Source of the DNA: ZC4RG30 sp046047615
GTDB lineage: Bacteria; Pseudomonadota; Gammaproteobacteria; Steroidobacterales; Steroidobacteraceae
DNA length: 19,676 bases
Direction of reading: 5' to 3'
Assembly: GCA_046047615.1 (NCBI GenBank)
Contig: JBJOHO010000077.1
Location: forward strand, 1 to 19,676
Shown: in pieces, positions 13,006 through 19,676 of the stretch
How positions within the stretch are numbered: the stretch's first letter is position 1
Layout of the letters: each line of letters begins with the position of its first letter
The notes under the pieces: generated by a model
What the model saw: only the letters and a program-made list of their open reading frames with translations
Databases searched by the model: none
Told to the model about the DNA's origin: nothing
Translations under genes and position numbers: made by a program

Positions 13006-13385
13006 TGCGCGGCTTCAGCCTCATCGAGTTGTTGGTCACGCTGATCATCGCGGCCCTGCTGGCCGCGCTTGCCCTGCCGTCCTGGCAGTGGGTCATTCGC
13101 CGCAGCCACCGCCAGGAGGCCCGCGTCGCGCTGCTGCAGGCCGCTCAGGACCAGGTCCGCTTCCACCTGCAGCAGCAACGCTACGGTGCACCGCTCGCCA
13201 ACGGTGGCCTGAGCGACTCAGGGCGCTACCAGCTCACGCTGCAGGTCGGGCCCGACGGGCAGCGCTTCCGGATCATCGCAAGACCCGTGCCCGGTGGCCC
13301 GCAGGCCGCCGACACGCAGTGCCCGGAACTGTCGCTGGACGAGTCAGGCAATCAGGCGCCCACCACGGGCGGCTGCTGGCCCTGA
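13005..13385 (+). CDS. pilE: Minor type IV pilin PilE
   Basis: A 126-residue prepilin with the shortest leader possible (MRG), cleavage after Gly3, then FSLIELLVTLIIAALLAALA with Phe+1 and Glu+5. The following SWQWVIRRSHRQEARVALLQAAQDQVRFHLQ region (split about 28-60) is the PilE/PilA amphipathic helix. The two Cys near the C-terminus (CPEL and GGCWP) probably form the usual disulfide loop. The ATG overlaps the pilY1 stop (TGATG), with AGGA nine bases upstream. It is the last gene of the operon, as in P. aeruginosa. Major pilin PilA is unlikely, as that gene usually lies elsewhere beside pilB. The 3' end overlaps convergent ispH by 34 bases. Confidence 0.88.
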   Translation: MRGFSLIELLVTLIIAALLAALALPSWQWVIRRSHRQEARVALLQAAQDQVRFHLQQQRYGAPLANGGLSDSGRYQLTLQVGPDGQRFRIIARPVPGGPQAADTQCPELSLDESGNQAPTTGGCWP

Positions 13386-14323
13386 GCCGGCACGCGCAGC
13401 GCCCTGGGCAAGGCGAACACCACGTGTTCCTCGCGACCGACGATCTCCTCGGGCAACTCGCCGCCCCAGGCCTGCAGCTGCGCCACGACCTGCTGTACCA
13501 GCAACTCCGGCGCGGACGCGCCGGCCGTCACACCGACGGCACGCCGGCCGACGAACCACTCCGCCTTGAGGTTGCCGGGACCATCGACCAGGAACGACGG
13601 CACGCCGGCCCGCTCGCCCAATTCGCGCAGGCGGTTGGAATTGGAGCTGGTCACCGAGCCCACCACCACCAGCACGTCAGCCTGCTCCAGCAGTTTCTTC
13701 ACTGCATCCTGGCGGTTCTGCGTGGCGTAGCAGATGTCTTCCACGCGCGGTGCCTGCAGGCGCGGAAAGCGCCGGCGCAGGGCATCGACGATGGCGACGG
13801 TGTCATCCACCGAGAGCGTGGTCTGGGTGACAAAGGCCAGCGTGTCGGGTCGCGGCACCACCAGCGCGTTCGCGTCGGCGACGCTCTCCACCAGGTGGAT
13901 GCTGCCGCCCAGCGAGGTGTCGAAACGGCCCATCGTGCCCTCGACCTCGGGGTGCCCGGCATGGCCGATCAGCACCACATCGCGCGCGTCGCGCGCGTAG
14001 CGCGCCACTTCAAGGTGCACCTTGGTCACCAGCGGGCAGGTGGCATCGAAGACCTGGAAGCCGCGGCGCCGCGCTTCGGCCTCGACGGCACTGGACACCC
14101 CGTGTGCAGAGAACACCAGCGTGGCACCGGCCGGCACTTCGTCGAGCTCCTCGACGAAGACCGCGCCGAGCCCGCGGAGACGGTCGACGACATGCTTGTT
14201 GTGCACCACCTCGTGGCGCACATGGATCGGCGCGCCGAACAGCTCGATGGCACGCTCGACGATGTCGATCGCGCGGTCGACGCCGGCACAGAAGCCCCGC
14301 GGATTGGCCAGCAGGATGCGCAT
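13352..14323 (-). CDS. ispH: 4-hydroxy-3-methylbut-2-enyl diphosphate reductase (IspH/LytB)
   Basis: A 323-residue cytosolic iron-sulfur enzyme catalysing the last step of the MEP pathway, HMBPP to IPP and DMAPP. The start MRILLANPRGFCAGVDRA is the canonical N-terminus. Cluster ligands are Cys12, Cys96 (DATCPL) and Cys198 (DICYAT). His41, His74, His124 and Glu126 are in place as in E. coli (C12, C96, C197, E126). SNSNRL (227-232) is the substrate-binding SXN region. Length equals the family norm (E. coli 316). ATG 14323 comes two bases after the lspA stop, with GGGGTGAGG as ribosome site. The frame stays open far upstream through lspA, but that extension has no homology pattern. Its 3' end overlaps pilE. 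Confidence 0.97.
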   Translation of the reverse strand: MRILLANPRGFCAGVDRAIDIVERAIELFGAPIHVRHEVVHNKHVVDRLRGLGAVFVEELDEVPAGATLVFSAHGVSSAVEAEARRRGFQVFDATCPLVTKVHLEVARYARDARDVVLIGHAGHPEVEGTMGRFDTSLGGSIHLVESVADANALVVPRPDTLAFVTQTTLSVDDTVAIVDALRRRFPRLQAPRVEDICYATQNRQDAVKKLLEQADVLVVVGSVTSSNSNRLRELGERAGVPSFLVDGPGNLKAEWFVGRRAVGVTAGASAPELLVQQVVAQLQAWGGELPEEIVGREEHVVFALPRALRVPAQGQQPPVVGA

Positions 14324-14325
14324 CC

Positions 14326-14838
14326 TCACCCCTTGGCGCCGTCGCGCCGCCCCTCGAAGAGCATGTCGATGAACAGCAGCACCGCACCGACCGTGATCGC
14401 GCTGTCGGCGACGTTGAAGGCCGGGAAATAGGCCTGGTTCCAGTGCACGGCGATGAAGTCGACCACGTAGCCGAAGCGCAGGCGGTCGATGAGATTGCCG
14501 ATCGCCCCGGCCAGCACCAGCAGCAGCGCAAGGGCCAGCCAGCGCTGCGCCGGCCAGGCCACGCGGCGCAGCCACACCACGAGCACCACGCTCATGCCGG
14601 CGGCCAGGCCCGAGAACGCCCAGCGTTGCCAGCCGCCGGCATCGGCCAGGAAGCTGAAGGCCGCGCCGGTGTTGTGCGCCCGCACGATGTCGAGCACCGG
14701 CAGCACGTAGGTCGAGTCGTGCAGGGCGTAATGCTCGAGGATGAGCCACTTGGTGGCCTGGTCGAGGACGATCAGCAGCAGCGGCAACCACCACAGCCGC
14801 AGGCCGGAACTGCGCCATTCCGCGGGCGCGGCGCTCAT
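14326..14838 (-). CDS. lspA: Lipoprotein signal peptidase (signal peptidase II)
   Basis: A 170-residue inner-membrane aspartic protease that cleaves prolipoproteins before the lipidated Cys. Four hydrophobic segments are visible (about 15-35, 70-90, 97-116, 140-160). Family motifs: LDQATKW (25-31), HNTGAAFSFL (55-64), GNLIDRLRFGYVVDFI (114-129) with catalytic Asp127, and FNVADSAI (141-148) with catalytic Asp145. The ATG at 14838 overlaps the ileS stop (ATGA), indicating coupled translation; an earlier in-frame start at 14892 would lie in ileS and add an unconserved extension. In many gammaproteobacteria fkpB lies between lspA and ispH; here ispH follows directly. Confidence 0.96.
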   Translation of the reverse strand: MSAAPAEWRSSGLRLWWLPLLLIVLDQATKWLILEHYALHDSTYVLPVLDIVRAHNTGAAFSFLADAGGWQRWAFSGLAAGMSVVLVVWLRRVAWPAQRWLALALLLVLAGAIGNLIDRLRFGYVVDFIAVHWNQAYFPAFNVADSAITVGAVLLFIDMLFEGRRDGAKG

Positions 14839-17717
14839 GCGCAGCGCCTCGTCTCGGCCAGACCCAGCAGGTTGTCGGCGCAGCGCGCGCACAACGGCGC
14901 GTGTTCAGGCCGGCTGCCGACGTCCCCGCGGTGGTGCCAGCAGCGCACGCACTTGGGCGCGTCCGAGGGCTGCACCCTCAGGAACACGCCGGGCAGCGGC
15001 CCGTTGCCGGCATCGGCCTGAACGCAACCCTCCGGTGCCTTGGCCGTGGTGCTGTCAGCCGCAAGGCCATGCACCCGGGCCGCCGAGGTGAGGGTGAAGA
15101 AACGCAGTTCCTCGCCCAGCGCCGCGTAGCGGTCGTGCACGTCCGCGGCCAGATGCAGGTCGAGCTCCGCACCCAGGGATGAACCGACCTGGCCGGCCTC
15201 GCGCAGGCGTTCGATCTCGCGTTGCACGGCACTGCGCAGCACCACCAGCGCGTCCCAGTCGGTGGCCTGCGCCGGCACGTCCGGGAGCTCATGCCAGGTG
15301 GTGAGGAACACGCTCTGCGCGATGCCGCGCGCCCCGGGCAGGTGCTGCCAGATCTCCTCGGCCGTGAACGACAGCAGCGGCGCCAGCCACCGCACCATGG
15401 CCTGCGCGATGTGCCACAGCGCCGTCTGCGCCGAGCGCCGTGCGTGGCTGCCCTCGGGTGTGGTGTAGAGCCGGTCCTTGAGGATGTCGAGGTACAGGCC
15501 ACCCAGGTCGACGACGCAGAAATTGTTGACCTTCTGGTAGATCACCTGGAACTGGTAGTCACGGTAGGCCTGCACGATGTCCTGCTGCAGGCGGGCCGTG
15601 CGCGCGATGGCCCAGGCATCCAGCTGCACCAGCTCGGCCACCGGCACGGCATCGCGCGCGGGCTCGAAGCCGTGCAGGTTGCCCAGCAGGAAGCGCACCG
15701 TGTTGCGGATCCGGCGGTAGGCCTCGGAAGTGCGCTTGAGGATCTCGTCCGAGCAGCTCATCTCGCTGGTGTAGTCCGTGGCGGCCACCCAGAGCCGCAG
15801 CACGTCAGCGCCCAGCGTGGACATCACCTTGTCCGGTGCGACCACGTTGCCCAAAGACTTGGACATCTTGCGGCCCTTGTCGTCCACGGTGAAGCCGTAG
15901 GTGAGCACGCTCTTGTAGGGCGCGCGGGCATACAGGGCCTCGGACATCAGCAGCGAGCTGTGGAACCAGCCGCGGTGCTGGTCAGAACCTTCGAGGTACA
16001 TCTCGACCGGCGCGGTGATCTCCGGCCGCTCGGTGCCGACGCACTCGAACGACAGACCCGAGTCCGCCCACACGTCCATGACGTCGAGGCACTTCTCGTA
16101 GTGGGCTGCGTCGTCGCCGATCAGCGTGGACGGGTCGGCGTCGAACCAGGCGTCGATGCCGGCCTGTTCCACCGCGGCGGCGACCTGCTCGATGATCTCC
16201 AGCGTGCGCGGATGCAGCTCTCCGCTGTCCTTGTGCACGAACAGCGTGATCGGCACGCCCCAGGTGCGCTGGCGCGAGATGCACCAGTCCGGGCGGTTCT
16301 CGATCATGCCGGCGATGCGCTGCTGTCCCCAGGCGGGGATCCACTGCACCGAGGGGATGTCGCGCAGGGCGTTGGCGCGCAGGCCCTGCTGCTCCATCGA
16401 GATGAACCACTGCGGCGTGGCGCGGAAGATCACCGGGGTCTTGTGGCGCCAGCAGTGCGGATAGCTGTGGTTCAGTGGCGCGGCGCGCAGCAGCGCACCA
16501 GAGTCCTGCAGGGTCTCGATGATGCGCTGGCCACCTTCGTCGATCTTCAGGCCGCCGACCAAGGGGGTGTCTGCGAGGAAGCGGCCGTCGCCACCCACCG
16601 GACAGACCACCGGCAATCCGTACTTGCGGCCGACGATGAAGTCGTCCTGGCCATGCGCCGGGGCGGTGTGCACGGCGCCGGTGCCCGCCTCGAGCGTGAC
16701 ATGGTCGCCCAGCACCACCGGCACCTGCCGCGGCTGGAAGGGATGCTGCAACAGCAGACCCTCAAGGGCACGGCCCTCGAACCGGCCCAGCTCGCGTGGG
16801 ATGGCAACTCCCTCACCTTGCGCTGCCAGGCCATAGCGCTGCAGGCAGCCCGCCGCGAGGCCCTCGGCCAGCACCAGGCATTCCGGTCCCGTGGGACGCA
16901 TGACCTCGACCAGCACATAGACGAAGTCCGCGCGCAACGCGACCGCCTCGTTGGCCGGGAGCGTCCACGGGGTGGTGGTCCAGATGACCAGCGACACCGG
17001 CTGCGCCGCGTCGGCGGAGCGCGGCAGGGCGATACCGGCGCGGGCGGTGAAATCCGCGGCGTCAGCGACGCGGAAGGCCACGTCGATGGCCGGCGAGGTC
17101 TTGTCCTCGTACTCCACCTCGGCTTCGGCCAGCGCGGAGCGGCAGTCCAGGCACCAGTGCACGGGCTTGGCGCCCTTCACCAGGTGACCGTTCTGGATGA
17201 TGCGGCCCAGCGAACGGATCTGCTGTGCCTCGAAATGCGGCGACATGGTCAGGTAGGGGCGGTCCCAGTCGCCGAACACGCCCAGCCGCTTGAAGTCCTT
17301 GCGCTGCAGTTCAACCTGCTCCATCGCGTAGCTGCGGCAGGCTGCGCGGAAGCCCTTGGCGTCGAGCTTCTGGCCGACGCGGCCGTGCTTCTTTTCCACC
17401 TGCAACTCGATGGGCAGGCCGTGGCAATCCCAGCCCGGGATGTAGGGTGAGTCGCAACCATCGAGCGAGCGCGACTTGACGATGAAGTCCTTGAGGATCT
17501 TGTTGGCCGCGTGGCCGATGTGGATCGCGCCGTTGGCGTAGGGCGGGCCGTCGTGCAGCACGAAACGCGGCCGGCCGCGGGCCTGCTCGCGCAGCTTGCC
17601 GTAGATGTCTTCGGACTCCCACCAGGCCTGCAGTGGCGCCTCGCGGCGCGCCAGGTCGGCCTTCATGGGGAAGTCCGTCTGCGGCAGGTTCACCGTGTTC
17701 TTGTAGTCGATCGTCAC
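14835..17717 (-). CDS. ileS: Isoleucyl-tRNA synthetase
   Basis: A 960-residue class I aminoacyl-tRNA synthetase that charges tRNA-Ile. HIGH is at 66-69 (GAIHIGHAANKIL), followed by the CP1 editing domain and KMSKS at about 617-621 (DDKGRKMSKSLGNVV). The C-terminal zinc ribbon has Cys923, Cys926, Cys943 and Cys946 (CVRC ... CARC), as in E. coli-type IleS. The start is GTG at 17717, giving TIDYKNTVNLPQTDFPMK, which aligns with the family N-terminus; no ATG fits, and the longer open frame to 17768 lies in ribF. It starts seven bases after the ribF stop, with GAGG upstream. The intact KMSKS and zinc ribbon indicate the ordinary housekeeping type. Confidence 0.98.
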   Translation of the reverse strand: MTIDYKNTVNLPQTDFPMKADLARREAPLQAWWESEDIYGKLREQARGRPRFVLHDGPPYANGAIHIGHAANKILKDFIVKSRSLDGCDSPYIPGWDCHGLPIELQVEKKHGRVGQKLDAKGFRAACRSYAMEQVELQRKDFKRLGVFGDWDRPYLTMSPHFEAQQIRSLGRIIQNGHLVKGAKPVHWCLDCRSALAEAEVEYEDKTSPAIDVAFRVADAADFTARAGIALPRSADAAQPVSLVIWTTTPWTLPANEAVALRADFVYVLVEVMRPTGPECLVLAEGLAAGCLQRYGLAAQGEGVAIPRELGRFEGRALEGLLLQHPFQPRQVPVVLGDHVTLEAGTGAVHTAPAHGQDDFIVGRKYGLPVVCPVGGDGRFLADTPLVGGLKIDEGGQRIIETLQDSGALLRAAPLNHSYPHCWRHKTPVIFRATPQWFISMEQQGLRANALRDIPSVQWIPAWGQQRIAGMIENRPDWCISRQRTWGVPITLFVHKDSGELHPRTLEIIEQVAAAVEQAGIDAWFDADPSTLIGDDAAHYEKCLDVMDVWADSGLSFECVGTERPEITAPVEMYLEGSDQHRGWFHSSLLMSEALYARAPYKSVLTYGFTVDDKGRKMSKSLGNVVAPDKVMSTLGADVLRLWVAATDYTSEMSCSDEILKRTSEAYRRIRNTVRFLLGNLHGFEPARDAVPVAELVQLDAWAIARTARLQQDIVQAYRDYQFQVIYQKVNNFCVVDLGGLYLDILKDRLYTTPEGSHARRSAQTALWHIAQAMVRWLAPLLSFTAEEIWQHLPGARGIAQSVFLTTWHELPDVPAQATDWDALVVLRSAVQREIERLREAGQVGSSLGAELDLHLAADVHDRYAALGEELRFFTLTSAARVHGLAADSTTAKAPEGCVQADAGNGPLPGVFLRVQPSDAPKCVRCWHHRGDVGSRPEHAPLCARCADNLLGLAETRRCA

Positions 17718-17724
17718 GCTCGCC

Positions 17725-18726
17725 TCATCCTTCGTCGTTGGCCAGCAGGGCACGGGCCTGCGCGGCATCGCGGTCCATCTGCAGGACCAGCTCAGCTACC
17801 GTATCGAAACGCAGCTCGTCGCGCAGGCGCGCCACGAACCGGACCTCGATCTCGCGACCGTACAGGTCGCCGTTGTAATCGAACAGGTGCGTCTCCAGCA
17901 GCGGCGCCCCACCATTGATGGTGGGCCGCACGCCCAGGCTGGCCACGCCCGGCCAGCCCCGCGCGCCGGCGCGGCCCAGCGCATCGTCGCCGGCTGCGTG
18001 CACGCGCACCGCGAACACGCCACCCAGCGGCGGACGGCGGCGCAGCAGCGCCAGGTTGGCCGTCGGGTAGCCCAGTTCACGGCCCAGTTGCGCGCCGCGA
18101 CGGACGCGCCCGCGCATGCTGTAGGGCCGCCCGAGCTGCGCCTCGGCGGCCGCCAGATCACCGGCCTGCAGCGCCGCGCGCACGCCCCGGCTGCTGTAGC
18201 GCTCCGCGCCCTGCAGCACCGGCGCCACCACCTCGACGCTGAACCCATGGGCCGGGCCCTGGGCCGCGAGCCACGCGGCATCGGCCGCGCCGTTGCGCGC
18301 CGCGCGGAAGTCATGGCCCACCACCAGGTGGCGCACGCCGGCCTGCCCGAGCAGGTCCGCGAAAGCGGGGGCCTCGAGGCGGCGCAGCGCCTCGCAGAAG
18401 CGCAGCACGCAGACCACGTCAACCAGACCGCCGTACGGGCTGCCCGCGGCGTCGCCGGCTGCCGCGCCATCCGGACCCTGGAGCAGACGCCAGCGCTCGC
18501 GGAAACTGGTGAGCCGGGCCGGCGGATCCGCCCTGCCGAAGAATTCACGCGGCAGGGGTTCGAAGGTGACCATGAGGCTCGCCAACCCGCGCTGCCGGGC
18601 CTGGGCGCGCGTCAGCGCCAGCAGCGCCTGGTGACCGCGGTGCAGGCCGTCATAGCTGCCGATGGTGGCGACGTAGCCGGGACCCTCGTGCAGCGGGGCA
18701 AGTCGGCGTCTGAGTTGCGTGGACAA
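17725..18726 (-). CDS. ribF: Bifunctional riboflavin kinase/FAD synthetase
   Basis: A 333-residue cytosolic enzyme making FMN and then FAD. The adenylyltransferase half has TIGSYDGLHRGH (21-32), the nucleotide-binding motif usually written GNFDGVHxGH, and VVGHDFRAARNGA (136-148). The kinase half has GRPYSMRGRVRRG (199-211), LGYPTANL (218-225), GVASLGVRPTING (260-272) and catalytic Glu279 in LETHLFDYNGDLYG. An insertion rich in Gly and Ala lies at about 82-101 where relatives are shorter. The start is TTG at 18726: it gives the family-standard distance of about 18 residues to the first motif, and no ATG or GTG is available in frame close by. No clear ribosome site is seen, so translation may be weak. 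Confidence 0.95.
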   Translation of the reverse strand: MSTQLRRRLAPLHEGPGYVATIGSYDGLHRGHQALLALTRAQARQRGLASLMVTFEPLPREFFGRADPPARLTSFRERWRLLQGPDGAAAGDAAGSPYGGLVDVVCVLRFCEALRRLEAPAFADLLGQAGVRHLVVGHDFRAARNGAADAAWLAAQGPAHGFSVEVVAPVLQGAERYSSRGVRAALQAGDLAAAEAQLGRPYSMRGRVRRGAQLGRELGYPTANLALLRRRPPLGGVFAVRVHAAGDDALGRAGARGWPGVASLGVRPTINGGAPLLETHLFDYNGDLYGREIEVRFVARLRDELRFDTVAELVLQMDRDAAQARALLANDEG

Positions 18727-18785
18727 GGCGCACGGATGATAGCACCGGGGCGGCGACGCCCGACCGGCGCGGCGCAGCCTGGCCG

Positions 18786-19676
18786 TCAGGCCACGCCGCT
18801 GCGCAGGTCCCGTGGGCGCCAGCCCGCCAGCCAGAGCACCGCGCCGTAGGTGGCGGCACCCGCTGCAATGCCCGCGGCACACTCGAGCAGCCGCTGGCCG
18901 ACCGGCAAGCCCGCCCAGCGCGCGCCCTCGCCCGACAGCCACAGCAGCACCGCACCCATCGCCAGGTTGGCCAGCACCACCTGCAGCAGGAAGCGCGGCC
19001 ATTGCGGCGAAGGCTGGAACACACCGTCGCGCCGCAGGCCGCGCCACAGCAGCACGGTGTTGACGGCCGCGCCGATGCACGTGGAGGTGGCCAGCAGCAC
19101 ATGCGGCGCCGGCATGCCGAAGTGCGCCGCCGGCAGCACCACCAGCACGTTCAGCGTCATCGAGCAGGCCAACGCGATCAGTGCGATGCGCACCGGCCGT
19201 TTGGTGTCCTGGCGCGCGTAGTAGCCCGGCGCCAGCACCTTCACCAGGCTGAAGCCCAGCAGGCCCCAGGAATAGGCCATGAGCGCATAGCTGGCCATGC
19301 GCACGTCCTCGGGCGTGAAGCGCCCATACCCGAACACGCTCGCGGTGATCGGCGTGGCGAAACAGAGCAGGCCCACGGCCGCCGGCGAGGCGACCAGCAC
19401 GGTCATGCGCAGCGCCCAGTCGAGCGTGCGGCTGAACTGCTCCCGGCTGTCCTGGGCATGGTGCGCCGACAGCCCCGGCAGGATCACCGTGGCCAAGGCG
19501 ATGCTGAAGACCCCCAGCGGGAACTCCATCAGCCGGTCCGCGTAGTACAGCCAGGCGATGCTGCCCGTCACCAGGAAGGAGGCAATGACCGTGTCAAGCA
19601 GCAGGCTCAGTTGCGCCATCGACGATCCCAGGATGCCGGGCACCATCAACGTGGCGATGCGCCGCACGCCGGCCAT
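18786..19676 (-). CDS. murJ: Lipid II flippase MurJ, C-terminal part (5' end outside window)
   Basis: The last 297 codons (296 residues plus stop) of a polytopic membrane protein; full-length MurJ has about 510 residues, so the beginning lies beyond the window edge and the Met at the edge is internal. Recognisable blocks are LYYADRLMEFPLGVFSIALATVILPGLS (split about 44-70), the strongly conserved MurJ signature, then repeated hydrophobic segments at about 95-115, 130-150, 165-190, 200-215, 230-255 and 265-290. MurJ flips the lipid-linked peptidoglycan precursor across the inner membrane. It ends 59 bases before ribF on the same strand, the usual murJ-ribF order. Confidence 0.96.
   Translation of the reverse strand: MAGVRRIATLMVPGILGSSMAQLSLLLDTVIASFLVTGSIAWLYYADRLMEFPLGVFSIALATVILPGLSAHHAQDSREQFSRTLDWALRMTVLVASPAAVGLLCFATPITASVFGYGRFTPEDVRMASYALMAYSWGLLGFSLVKVLAPGYYARQDTKRPVRIALIALACSMTLNVLVVLPAAHFGMPAPHVLLATSTCIGAAVNTVLLWRGLRRDGVFQPSPQWPRFLLQVVLANLAMGAVLLWLSGEGARWAGLPVGQRLLECAAGIAAGAATYGAVLWLAGWRPRDLRSGVA

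Noticed and set aside
12800..14431. 543-codon plus-strand frame running across pilE and ispH
   Set aside because: It conflicts with two well-identified genes and its translation has no recognisable domain.
14324..14818. N-terminal extension of ispH through lspA
   Set aside because: IspH has its canonical start at 14323; lspA has both catalytic Asp motifs in the other frame.
15222..17450. 742-codon open frame antisense to ileS
   Set aside because: It is a shadow produced by G/C-ending codons of ileS; the ileS reading has all synthetase motifs and the antisense product shows no family pattern.
18736..18741. TATCAT as -10 element of ribF
   Set aside because: Good hexamer on the minus strand, but the -35 region is unlike consensus and murJ lies just upstream on the same strand, so a separate promoter is not needed.

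Overview
This is chromosomal sequence from a high-GC Gammaproteobacterium. The pilin and ribF-ileS-lspA-ispH gene order, a Tat-exported HiPIP and an Ax21-like small barrel suggest a xanthomonad, Nevskiales or Steroidobacter-type relative, but no species can be named from the sequence. Almost all of it is coding, codons favour G/C in third position throughout, and there is no insertion sequence, phage gene, CRISPR array or compositional break. Most of the window is core genome. The less ordinary part is about 2.3-5.8 kb.

Layout. 1-497: 3' part of an unrecognised gene. 525-2288: DEAD-box RNA helicase (deaD). 2269-4037, minus strand: WYL-domain regulator followed, with a GTGA overlap, by an FkbM-type methyltransferase. 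4208-4804: small outer-membrane beta-barrel protein on the plus strand. 4811-5776, minus: a second, paralogous WYL regulator. 5961-7559: PhoD phosphatase/phosphodiesterase. 7569-8345, minus: parvulin-type lipoprotein. 8507-9014, minus: terminator hairpin, tRNA-Thr(CGT) and HiPIP. 9137-13385, plus: type IV pilus minor-pilin operon fimT-pilV-pilW-pilX-pilY1-pilE. 13352-19676, minus: ispH, lspA, ileS, ribF and the C-terminal part of murJ.

How the genes work together. The six pilus genes encode the priming/tip complex of a type IVa pilus; the PilY1 here is very short, keeping the calcium-loop propeller and losing the N-terminal half. The ribF-ileS-lspA-ispH block is a tightly coupled housekeeping operon (flavin cofactors, isoleucyl-tRNA, lipoprotein signal peptidase, isoprenoid precursors) reading towards the pilus operon, and the two operons overlap tail to tail.

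The most interesting feature is the 4.0-4.2 kb divergent region between the first WYL regulator and the barrel gene. It holds two copies of a 19-bp palindrome, TGGCTCA-N5-TGAGCYA, with centres 47 bp apart, placed almost symmetrically between the two start codons. I read this as a previously unannotated operator pair controlling the regulator/methyltransferase operon and the outer-membrane protein together; a paralogous regulator lies on the other side of the barrel gene. deaD and phoD may be made from leaderless mRNAs.
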